A DNA stretch of 64,000 bases from Runella sp. MFBS21 (lineage in GTDB: Bacteria; Bacteroidota; Bacteroidia; Cytophagales; Spirosomataceae): positions 118,480-182,479 of the forward strand of contig NZ_JARNTW010000014.1 in assembly GCF_029433105.1 (NCBI RefSeq). The letters are read 5' to 3'. The notes beneath the pieces were generated by a model, which worked only from the letters and a program-made list of their open reading frames with translations, did not search any database and was not told where the DNA came from. The position numbers were made by a program, and so were the translations under genes. How positions within the stretch are numbered: position 1 is the stretch's first letter; every line of letters starts with the position of its first letter. This document shows, piece by piece, positions 56,583-63,873 of this stretch.

Positions 56583-57509
56583 ATGAATAAATTTAATGAT
56601 AATAGCCCCAAATACCGTTTGTTAGCGATTCTTAAGCTATTGATTGAGAGTCCGTATCAATATACTAAAAAGACATTGGCTACTAAGTACAACGTTGACC
56701 CTGATACAATTAAAAAAGACTTTGAGGAGCTTCGAGATGCTGATTTTAATGTTGATTATGATAATAAATATAGGTATGCTATTGTGCCCAACAAACCTTT
56801 AGAACACTTAGAGGATATGCTATTTTTTACCGAAACCGAAAAAGAAATTTTAATGGAGGCGCTTTCAGTCAATCCAAAAGCTTCCGAGAAAAGATCTAAG
56901 CGAATGCAGGAAAAGCTCAATATGATTTATGATGTGTCGAAGCTAGGGAGTAGTTTGTTTTCGCGGACTTTTCTCTCAAAAGTCAACTTGCTCCAACAAG
57001 CTAAGCAACAGAAGAGAGTTGTGAAACTTGTCAATTATCGTTCGACGAATAGCAGTGAAGTTTCCAATAAATTGGTTGAACCCTTTTCGGTGAATGTCAA
57101 AGAAGATATTCTTCACGCCTTTGCCCTAGACCGTATGGATATTCGACATTACAGGATTTCGAGGATTGAGCGCGTAGAATTACAAGAAATGACGTGGCAG
57201 CACGAAACGCTACACTATGTGACCGCTACCGACCCATTTAGGATTGTAAACGACCATAAAGTAAGGGTGCACATTCGATTGAAGGTAGGAGGATACAATG
57301 AGCTGATTGAGCGTTTTCCGTTGACACAAGCCTATCTACAACCCTCGGCGGAGGAACCTAGTGTGTATGATTTTGAGTGTAATGTGAATGAAAGGTTTTT
57401 CGGACTAACCAATTTTATATTGGGATATCACGAGCATATTGTAGAAATAGTAGAACCAGAATCGCTCATTGAGCATATCCGAAGGCACATTGCAAAAATA
57501 AATTTTTAG
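56583..57509 (+). CDS. WYL-domain transcriptional regulator (second of two)
   Basis: 308 residues, divergent in sequence from WYL-1. N-terminal helix-turn-helix (K-K-T-L-A-T-K-Y-N-V-D-P-D-T-I-K-K-D near 28-45), WYL-like core near 155-205 with V-N-Y-R-S-T and I-L-H-A-F-A-L-D-R, and a WCX end. It lies directly upstream of the crRNA-like RNA and the cas operon, and is the likely protein-based regulator of that promoter. Palindrome 57565-57584 or the direct repeats further downstream could be its sites, but the crRNA-like explanation covers the latter better. Confidence 0.88.
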   Translation: MNKFNDNSPKYRLLAILKLLIESPYQYTKKTLATKYNVDPDTIKKDFEELRDADFNVDYDNKYRYAIVPNKPLEHLEDMLFFTETEKEILMEALSVNPKASEKRSKRMQEKLNMIYDVSKLGSSLFSRTFLSKVNLLQQAKQQKRVVKLVNYRSTNSSEVSNKLVEPFSVNVKEDILHAFALDRMDIRHYRISRIERVELQEMTWQHETLHYVTATDPFRIVNDHKVRVHIRLKVGGYNELIERFPLTQAYLQPSAEEPSVYDFECNVNERFFGLTNFILGYHEHIVEIVEPESLIEHIRRHIAKINF

Positions 57510-57564
57510 AAATTTTGAGGGGTAGGGCAGATAATGAGGGGGGAGGGGTGTAGGTTTGGGGCAT

Positions 57565-57584
57565 AGATTATAACATTATAATCT
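57565..57584. promoter_or_regulatory. Perfect AT-rich palindrome after WYL-2
   Basis: AGATTATAA-CA-TTATAATCT, 9-bp arms with a 2-base centre. Preceded by a G-rich stretch, followed by no T-run on the forward strand. Could be an operator for the WYL regulator or part of the end of the WYL-2 transcript. Confidence 0.5.
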
Positions 57585-57591
57585 GTAGAGG

Positions 57592-57672
57592 AAAAAAGGT
57601 TTTTACCTGTCGAGTACGATTAATATCTAACGATTTACTTGTATTTTTCAATTCCCTGAAGGTAAAAACCAG
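57592..57672 (-). ncRNA. CreR-like crRNA-like regulatory RNA (repeat-spacer-repeat)
   Basis: Read on the reverse strand. Degenerate repeat 1 (57670-57645) begins GGTTTTTACC and ends GGAATTGAAAA, so it holds the ATTGAAA handle typical of type I-B-like CRISPR repeats. The next 17 bases, ATACAAGTAAATCGTTA (57644-57628), are the spacer-like part. Degenerate repeat 2 (57627-57598) contains TTAATCGTAC and ends GGTAAAAACC. A T6 tract (57597-57592) follows; the first 10 bases of repeat 1 and the last 10 of repeat 2 are complementary and would form a terminator-like stem. TAATTTCG (57682-57675) is a one-mismatch -7 box at the right place. The spacer equals a site in the cas promoter. Function inferred. 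Confidence 0.75.
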
Positions 57673-57745
57673 TTCGAAATTAGGTGTTATAGGTGATAAA
57701 TAGAAATAAAATAGGAACGATATTAATTACAAAATAAAAATATTT

Positions 57746-57765
57746 TAACGATTTACTTGTATTGG
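57746..57765. promoter_or_regulatory. Target site of the crRNA-like RNA in the cas promoter, CCA PAM
   Basis: TAACGATTTACTTGTATT (57746-57763) is an 18-base exact repeat of the spacer region at 57628-57645, of which 17 bases belong to the spacer. On the strand that equals the spacer, the three bases immediately 5' are CCA (57765-57763), a known good PAM class for I-B systems. The match ends after the 17 bases of the spacer, which would allow binding but not cleavage. Confidence 0.75.
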
Positions 57766-57788
57766 AAATTATGATTGTGCTACCTTTG
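57757..57788 (+). promoter_or_regulatory. Promoter of the cas operon
   Basis: TTG (57757-57759), 21-base spacer, TACCTTTG (57781-57788): a textbook Bacteroidota promoter, with start near 57795 and a 20-base leader to the ATG at 57815. The -33 TTG lies entirely within the crRNA-like target site. Confidence 0.8.
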
Positions 57789-57814
57789 TTGCATAATCAT
57801 AAGATACTATCAAT

Positions 57815-57943
57815 ATGAGCAACAAAGAAGTATTAATTAATCGCCCTAAAACAGTTTGTATGAATTGTGGCCTTTGCTTTTTTACTGATTTGCAAGGAGA
57901 TTGTGCTATTTGCCTTGGGCTTCATTTCACCAAAGAGTCTTAA
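57815..57943 (+). CDS. Small four-cysteine protein leading the cas operon (42 residues)
   Basis: ATG at 57815, 20 bases after the predicted transcript start, TAA at 57941. The product has C-M-N-C-G-L-C in the middle and C-A-I-C near the end, so five cysteines in all, four of which form two C-x-x-C pairs 13 residues apart: the layout of a zinc ribbon. It contains an aromatic stretch and no signal. The next gene, cas6, begins 12 bases later. I know no family; a zinc-binding accessory Cas protein or a small regulator are possible, as is a decoy ORF. Too short for standard gene callers, which may be why such genes go unnoticed. Confidence 0.65.
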   Translation: MSNKEVLINRPKTVCMNCGLCFFTDLQGDCAICLGLHFTKES

Positions 57944-57955
57944 AAAAAGAAAAAA

Positions 57956-58621
57956 ATGAGGTTACACATTAGTCTTACACAAAATACAACTATCGTTCCG
58001 TTTAACTATCAGGAACAGCAAGTCAGTAAGTTACATTATTGGCTTGGCAAAAATGAGATACACGATAAGTTATCTCTTTATTCTTTTTCATGGCTAAAAA
58101 ATGGTCGTCAAGAGGGAAGTAAAGGTTTAAATTTTAGAACTGGAAGTCAGTTTTTTATTAGTTGTTATGATAGTTTACTCATAAAACAACTAATAAAGAG
58201 CATACAGCAAAATAATGACTTTGGTTGGGGAATGAAAATCACGGCTTTGGCTCTTGAAAAAGAGCCAGATTTTGAATCTGAACACAGATTTTTAGTGGGT
58301 AGTCCTATTTTTATCAAACGGTCAACTCCAAATGAAAAAGGGGCTAAGTTTTTCTATTATAATGATAAAGAAGCGAATCAGTTTTTGACCGAAAGCTTAC
58401 AGCATAAGCTTAATGATGCTGGATTGTCGTATGAAGACGTTTTTGTTCAGTTTGATGAATCTTATCAAAATCCAACGACTAAAGGAGTTACCTACAAAGG
58501 CATTTTTAACAAAGGCTCGATATGTCCCGTAATCATCAACGGAACTCCCGAACAACTGGCATTTGCATGGAATGTTGGCGTAGGAAATTCAACAGGTATT
58601 GGCTTTGGCTCATTAATTTAA
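57956..58621 (+). CDS. cas6: CRISPR endoribonuclease Cas6 (operon copy)
   Basis: 221 residues, shorter than the stand-alone Cas6. N-terminal M-R-L-H-I-S-L-T, a candidate catalytic His in N-E-I-H-D-K-L-S-L-Y-S-F-S, which aligns with the H/K/F-T-F-S region of Cas6, and a C-terminal G-V-G-N-S-T-G-I-G-F-G Gly-rich loop. Processes pre-crRNA and would stay with the type I effector. It precedes cas5 by 6 bases. Two Cas6 proteins this close usually mean two repeat types, or one serving another system. Confidence 0.9.
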   Translation: MRLHISLTQNTTIVPFNYQEQQVSKLHYWLGKNEIHDKLSLYSFSWLKNGRQEGSKGLNFRTGSQFFISCYDSLLIKQLIKSIQQNNDFGWGMKITALALEKEPDFESEHRFLVGSPIFIKRSTPNEKGAKFFYYNDKEANQFLTESLQHKLNDAGLSYEDVFVQFDESYQNPTTKGVTYKGIFNKGSICPVIINGTPEQLAFAWNVGVGNSTGIGFGSLI

Positions 58622-58627
58622 GATACA

Positions 58628-59215
58628 ATGGAAAAATATTATGTAGTTAAATACAGCGGACAATTCGGTTTTATAAAGCCGTGGACTGCGGTAAGAGATA
58701 GCGAAACATTTTCGCAACAATTTCTTACTCCTTCAATTGTTGAAGGTATCGAGAAAAAGCTGTTTCCTGAGTTGTTGGGGGAAAATGGAATCAAAAAAAT
58801 TGTAAGATATAGACTTTCCTACGCTCAAATTAATGCACAACAGGAGGTAATACAAACAAGAGGATGGAATTCTACTCGTCAGGGAAAACAGGTTTTATTC
58901 GATAGACCCAAAGCCATTTTATTGAGAGGAGTACTACTTGAACCCGACTTATTTCTGGTATTCAACACAAAGGAAGATGCCCAAAGAGCATTTACGCAAC
59001 ACATTTGCTTGTGTAGAAATGAAGATTTGTTATTTCCTGTATCAACAGAAGAAATTTTCATCAATCAATTTGATGAAGATACTGAGCGTTTTTCTGGTTA
59101 TGAGTTAATGTTCGAGAAAAACGAAAAATCGTTTATGGTGGGGTATCATCGTGTTACAAATGAACCCATGTATGGCTGGTTAAAAATAGTAGGAACACCT
59201 GTTAAACAATTTTAA
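58628..59215 (+). CDS. cas5: Cascade subunit Cas5 (type I-B-like)
   Basis: 195 residues. RAMP fold; the start Y-V-V-K-Y-S-G-Q-F-G-F-I-K and T-P-S-I-V-E-G-I-E-K-K-L-F correspond to the Cas5 F-x-x-x-F-R...P-T-S-T-V-x-G-I-x-x-x-L pattern. Caps the 5' handle of the crRNA. Its TAA shares one base with the ATG of cas3 (TAATG), so translation is coupled. Identification rests on this pattern and on position. Confidence 0.8.
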   Translation: MEKYYVVKYSGQFGFIKPWTAVRDSETFSQQFLTPSIVEGIEKKLFPELLGENGIKKIVRYRLSYAQINAQQEVIQTRGWNSTRQGKQVLFDRPKAILLRGVLLEPDLFLVFNTKEDAQRAFTQHICLCRNEDLLFPVSTEEIFINQFDEDTERFSGYELMFEKNEKSFMVGYHRVTNEPMYGWLKIVGTPVKQF

Positions 59216-61365
59216 TGGAAAAGCTATATGCAAAGTCAGGTCCAGAATGGACGAGCTTAGAAGACCACTTACATCATGTGGCTATTGCTGCTCAAAAATT
59301 TGCTAATCATTTGGGATTAGACCAACATTTAGCCTATAAAGGAGCAATTCTTCACGATATAGGAAAAGCTCACCCTGCTTTTCAAGAACGTTTGATAAGT
59401 AATGGTGTAAAAGGAAAAACCTATAGACACGAAATAGGTTCTCTTTTCTTTCTATCTATATTTCAAGATTCAGAATGGAATATCCTGATTGAAATGGTTG
59501 TTGGACATCACAAATCAGTTAAAAATGATAGTGGAGAAAAAGGATTACTTGATTTAGACAATGGCTATGATTATTTAGACCATCATTTAGGGAAATGGGA
59601 GGAATGGAGCGATAGAGGTATTGCTTTATTTAATCAATTTGGCATAGTTGCACATCCTATTACTAAAGAAAAAGCATTAGAAAATATCGAATACGTTATC
59701 AAATATTGTAAAAAGAGAGTAAAGCAACGTGGTTATTCTGAATGGCGTGGCGTGTTAATGGGAGCAGACCATTTTGCCTCTGCACTGATTCATGATACAG
59801 AAAAGAATTTAGATAGATTATTCAAGTCACCTAACCTATCTTTTTTTCAGAGAGAAAGTAAACTATATCCATTATCTCAAGTGAAAAACTTTACTTCTGA
59901 CAAAAGACATACGATTGTTGTAGCTTGTACGGGAGCAGGAAAAACTGACTATCTATTTAAAAGATGTAGAGGACGAGTTTTTTATACGTTACCCTTTCAA
60001 GCATCTATCAATGCGATGTTTAAAAGAGTAGCCCATTCACTTCAAGATACTAATCCTGATTTGGATATTAGGGTTTTACACGCTGCTTCAAGTGTTGTAA
60101 AGAGAGGAAAAGAGGAAGAAGAAAGTGTTTTACAGTCATTATTTGGCTCATCCGTAAAAATCTTGACTCCTCACCAATTAGCGGCTGTTGCTTTTGGGCT
60201 GAAAGGTTATGAAGCCTTATTATTAGACTTGAAAGGTTGTGATATTATTCTCGATGAAATTCATACATACTCAGGTATTTCACAAGCCATTGTTTTGAAA
60301 CTTATTGAGGTTTTAAATAAAATTGATTGCAGAATTCACATTGGAACGGCTACTATGCCAACTATACTCTATACCAGAATTCTTCAGTTATTAGGAGATA
60401 ATGTATTGGAAACAAGCTTGCCACCTGACGAATTAGATAAATTTGACCGTCATAGAGTTCACAAAGTAGAGTCTTTTGATTCCACTAAACAATTGATTTC
60501 CAATGCTGTGAATAATAATGAGAAAGTTCTAATTGTTCTCAATACCGTTGACAAAGCACAAGAGGTATATGCCTTGATTAGAGAGCTTTACCCAAAAACA
60601 CCAACGTTATTATTGCATAGTAGATTTAGAAGAGGTGATAGAAATAGTAAAGAAAAAGACTTGTTAGGCTTAGATGAACAAGGTACTTCTATCAATTTAT
60701 TCAATACATCAAATAAAGCCTGTATTGTCGTTTCTACTCAGATTGTAGAAGTTAGCTTAGATATTAGTTTTGACATAATGGTGACTGAAACCGCACCCTT
60801 GGATGCACTTGTTCAACGATTTGGCAGAATTAATAGAAAAAGAACGGAAGACACGATTGGTAAAATTAAGGATGTTTATGTGATTGCTCCGCCTGACACA
60901 GAGAAAGAAGCTAAACCGTATGAGTTAGAGGCGCTGCAACGGACATTTGAAGTACTCGAAGATGGAGAGATACTTAAAGAAAGAAATCTACAAGCAAAAA
61001 TAGACCAAGTTTTCACAGAAATCAATTTTATGAAAATTGAAGAACACGCCATATTCAAAGAAGACGGTAGAATTACTATTGATTGTCTTACACACAATAG
61101 CAAATCCATTCTGTTTGAATTACTTGATATTGATTCAGTTGCTTGCATCAGAGAAGCAGACCAAGAGGAGTATGAGAAATCTTATTTTGAGAGAAGGCTC
61201 GAATTAGAGATTCCTGTACGATATTTTTCTGTGTGCAAAATGAACCAGATTGAAAAAGGCAACCGCCCGTTCCTTATACCAGACAAAGCTTATAGTGAAG
61301 AAATGGGGCTTTTTGTAAGAGAAATAAAGGAAGGAAATTTTAACTCTAAATATCAAATATTATGA
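59215..61365 (+). CDS. cas3: CRISPR helicase-nuclease Cas3 (HD plus DEIH helicase)
   Basis: 716 residues. HD nuclease (about 15-200): D-H-L-H-H-V near 18-23, L-H-D-I-G-K-A-H near 48-55, R-H-E-I-G and V-V-G-H-H-K-S. Helicase: Walker A A-C-T-G-A-G-K-T-D near 238, Walker B/DEIH in I-L-D-E-I-H-T near 345, motif V V-S-T-Q-I-V-E-V-S-L-D-I near 508 and motif VI Q-R-F-G-R-I-N-R-K near 538. Unwinds and degrades DNA recognised by Cascade. Overlaps cas8 by 4 bases (ATGA). Confidence 0.95.
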   Translation: MEKLYAKSGPEWTSLEDHLHHVAIAAQKFANHLGLDQHLAYKGAILHDIGKAHPAFQERLISNGVKGKTYRHEIGSLFFLSIFQDSEWNILIEMVVGHHKSVKNDSGEKGLLDLDNGYDYLDHHLGKWEEWSDRGIALFNQFGIVAHPITKEKALENIEYVIKYCKKRVKQRGYSEWRGVLMGADHFASALIHDTEKNLDRLFKSPNLSFFQRESKLYPLSQVKNFTSDKRHTIVVACTGAGKTDYLFKRCRGRVFYTLPFQASINAMFKRVAHSLQDTNPDLDIRVLHAASSVVKRGKEEEESVLQSLFGSSVKILTPHQLAAVAFGLKGYEALLLDLKGCDIILDEIHTYSGISQAIVLKLIEVLNKIDCRIHIGTATMPTILYTRILQLLGDNVLETSLPPDELDKFDRHRVHKVESFDSTKQLISNAVNNNEKVLIVLNTVDKAQEVYALIRELYPKTPTLLLHSRFRRGDRNSKEKDLLGLDEQGTSINLFNTSNKACIVVSTQIVEVSLDISFDIMVTETAPLDALVQRFGRINRKRTEDTIGKIKDVYVIAPPDTEKEAKPYELEALQRTFEVLEDGEILKERNLQAKIDQVFTEINFMKIEEHAIFKEDGRITIDCLTHNSKSILFELLDIDSVACIREADQEEYEKSYFERRLELEIPVRYFSVCKMNQIEKGNRPFLIPDKAYSEEMGLFVREIKEGNFNSKYQIL

Positions 61366-62678
61366 TAATAACAGTAGTTGGAAAGACATTTTTAGAGGCA
61401 TATAATCAAAAATATCAGACCCAAAAAACGCCAAAAGAGTTTTTTGAAGAGGTATATTTTGAATTGTTTTATAATCATTCAAAGTATATGCAATGGGTCA
61501 CAAATTCTCCTTTTGTACAGATGAAAACTGGACAAAAACCTGAAAATTTAACCTATACTGAAAGAAAGGAAAAACTTGAAAACTTATTCGAGAAGGTAGA
61601 GAATAATGAACCAGATGCAAGTTTTGCTATTGGTTTTCCTGCGTCTGAATCCAAAGAGTATGCAAGTACGTCGGGATTAGTTAGTGATTTGATTATTCCT
61701 ACTACGGTTGATGATGTTTACCTCTCATGGATAGGTAGTGGCTTAGGCATTGGCGTTGCAGGAGGTTTTACAATTTTGTTTGATGACCCTACTATTACAT
61801 TACAAACATTTGAAGGATGGAAAGTTTATCGTAAATACCTAAAAGACGATGGATTGGATAAACTTAGGGGCAACCAAATAAGTACATGGAATGGACAGTG
61901 GCTAAGATACTCTCTTGACGAAGACTTATTTAGAGAAGATTTTGATTTTGCAGAACTAACCAACAATAAGATTTTTGAAGTTAGTTCTACATTGGTAGAA
62001 GTAAATACAGTGAATTGGTCAGAGCTATTTTTCAGTCTTTCTCAACTTTATCCAAAAGGAGAACTAACAGGATATGTTTATGGTTTGGGGCAGACCAACA
62101 AAACCATTGGATTTATACCTTTTTATTTCAAATCAGGGACAAGAATAATAGAAGTTTATAAAGAGCTATTTGGTTCGACAAACACAGATAAAAAGAAGTT
62201 TGAGGCACTTTTTGGCATGCACATAAAACGTGCTTGCGAACTTGGAAGTATTGGTTTACAAGCTTTACGTCCTGAAAAGTTAAAAGATTTCATGAGTAGT
62301 GACAAAACTATATCATTCAAAAAAGAAGAAGATACAATAAATTATTTCGCATATAAAACTTGGTTAGTAGCAATGCTTTCAAAAAACAAAGAAGAAATAA
62401 CAGATTATACACTTGAGATAGCGGAGACTATTCAGAGGTATAGAAATGGGTCTAAAGGAATGGAGAGACCTACCTTGATTAATAAGGAATTATTTGCATC
62501 CAAAACTAAAAGAGGTTTCATCGATGCTTTAACTGTTATGGTTAAAGACTTAGATACCAATGATTTGGAGCGAATAAAAAAATTAAAAGACGAAATACAT
62601 CTAATGACCAATGAAGAATTTGGGTATTTCTGTACTCTATTAAAATTTGATTACGCATTTCTTGAAAAAAAATCTTAA
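61362..62678 (+). CDS. Cascade large subunit, Cas8-like
   Basis: 438 residues. It occupies the cas8 place in the operon between cas3 and cas7; Cas8 proteins are highly divergent and I find no defined motif. Features: an N-terminal helical region (about 20-80), Gly-rich W-I-G-S-G-L-G-I-G-V-A-G-G (about 125-137), and a helix-rich C-terminal third (about 280-430), as expected for the R-loop-facing subunit that reads the PAM. It is shorter than usual Cas8b (about 500-600). Function inferred from position. Confidence 0.7.
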   Translation: MIITVVGKTFLEAYNQKYQTQKTPKEFFEEVYFELFYNHSKYMQWVTNSPFVQMKTGQKPENLTYTERKEKLENLFEKVENNEPDASFAIGFPASESKEYASTSGLVSDLIIPTTVDDVYLSWIGSGLGIGVAGGFTILFDDPTITLQTFEGWKVYRKYLKDDGLDKLRGNQISTWNGQWLRYSLDEDLFREDFDFAELTNNKIFEVSSTLVEVNTVNWSELFFSLSQLYPKGELTGYVYGLGQTNKTIGFIPFYFKSGTRIIEVYKELFGSTNTDKKKFEALFGMHIKRACELGSIGLQALRPEKLKDFMSSDKTISFKKEEDTINYFAYKTWLVAMLSKNKEEITDYTLEIAETIQRYRNGSKGMERPTLINKELFASKTKRGFIDALTVMVKDLDTNDLERIKKLKDEIHLMTNEEFGYFCTLLKFDYAFLEKKS

Positions 62679-62698
62679 AAAGATAAACTACCATAATA

Positions 62699-63751
62699 AT
62701 GACAATGATTTATATTAGAACTTTAAAAAGAGCAGAGCATACTGTGTTTTGTGTGTCTGATGGACAAAAATACTATTATGACACCCAATTTAATAGAAGA
62801 ATCCCTTATTCAAGTGGACAACAGATAAAACGTTCCTTGATTGATTCCTTGTGTGCTGAAATTAAACAAACGCCATCACCTACCACTTTTTTATTTGATG
62901 TTACAAAACAAAAGGAACTAAAAGAAGGTGAGGTTTATGGTACTTGCGACCCTACTTATGCAGACCAACTATTTGGTGGTTGGATGAAAGCAGCTAAGGG
63001 AGGAAAAGATAGAACACTCAAAAGAAGAAGCCCTTTATCAATTTCTGCAATGAGAGCATTACATCCTTTATTAGCTGGTACTTATGCCGAAAATGCGTCT
63101 TTTGACAGAAGTGAAAGACCTAATAACTTGGTAATAGTGCGTGATGAAAAAGGTAACGAATTGAATGACAATGAAATTGTTGCGTTTTTAGAGGACAAAG
63201 ATAGAAGCTTGAGTCGTAAATGGATTCCAGATAATAAAAGAGCAACAGGTTTGTTTGTTTCTGATATTGCTATTGATTTAAGACGACTTTTTTCCGTTTC
63301 AGTTAATTCATTTGAGCCTGAAATGTCAGATTCTACTATTGAAAAACTTCGTTCAGAGGGGTGGATTGAGTCTGAAAATGTATTTGGGAAATGCTTAGTA
63401 GCTCCTAAATCTCTTCGTGAAAAATGGATAAAAGGTTTGGCTAAAGCTCTCATTGATTGGAAAATAACATCTAATCAAGCCAGAACATTTAGTTTGATGG
63501 ATACTTTGGCTATTTCCATAAGTGATAATGCGAATCTTATTGCAGGTAGTATTCGGGCTAAACTATCAGAAGAGGATTCTGATAAGGCAAATCCAATCAT
63601 AGACGAATCGTTGAAAGGGGTTAACACATTTATTACTTTACAGGCAGGCGGTTTTATCCAGACAAAAGGAGAAACATACGATGCTCTCGAAAAAGCAGAA
63701 ACCCATCTTATCCAACTTCTTTCTGATTTTGATTACGAAAATCAGGTTTAA
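62699..63751 (+). CDS. cas7: Cascade backbone subunit Cas7
   Basis: 350 residues. DevR/Cst2-like RAMP: R-T-L-K-R-A-E-H start, R-R-I-P-Y-S-S-G-Q-Q-I-K-R-S near 33-46, and R-S-P-L-S-I-S-A-M-R-A-L-H-P near 105-118. Multiple copies coat the crRNA along the spacer. Last gene of the operon in the window; the 249 bases that follow contain no cas4, cas1 or cas2 and no array. Confidence 0.88.
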   Translation: MTMIYIRTLKRAEHTVFCVSDGQKYYYDTQFNRRIPYSSGQQIKRSLIDSLCAEIKQTPSPTTFLFDVTKQKELKEGEVYGTCDPTYADQLFGGWMKAAKGGKDRTLKRRSPLSISAMRALHPLLAGTYAENASFDRSERPNNLVIVRDEKGNELNDNEIVAFLEDKDRSLSRKWIPDNKRATGLFVSDIAIDLRRLFSVSVNSFEPEMSDSTIEKLRSEGWIESENVFGKCLVAPKSLREKWIKGLAKALIDWKITSNQARTFSLMDTLAISISDNANLIAGSIRAKLSEEDSDKANPIIDESLKGVNTFITLQAGGFIQTKGETYDALEKAETHLIQLLSDFDYENQV

Positions 63752-63847
63752 TTAGTCTTTTCTGGTAATGGGATTAGGTTGTATAGCAATTCAATATATC
63801 ATTCCCTAATCCTGCGATATTTATGGTGAATCTGCGGATTGTTGGTG

Positions 63848-63873
63848 TAGAGACGTTGCATGCAACGTCTCTA
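63848..63873. repeat. Perfect 26-bp palindrome, dispersed-repeat type
   Basis: Centre GACGTTGCATGCAACGTC extended to TAGAGACG...CGTCTCTA. From memory, this palindrome recurs in many genomes, including cyanobacteria and Bacteroidota. It might be a mobile or regulatory hairpin. The last 127 bases of the window show no gene. Confidence 0.7.

Noticed and set aside
57598..57670. Inverted repeat considered only as a protein operator
   Set aside because: The ATTGAAA handle, the exact copy of the 17-mer in the promoter and the T6 tract are better explained by a crRNA-like RNA, though dual use is possible.
57510..57814. Gap before cas6 considered as a normal CRISPR array
   Set aside because: Only two degenerate repeat-like parts around a 17-base segment are present; real arrays of this type have identical repeats and 34-38-base spacers.
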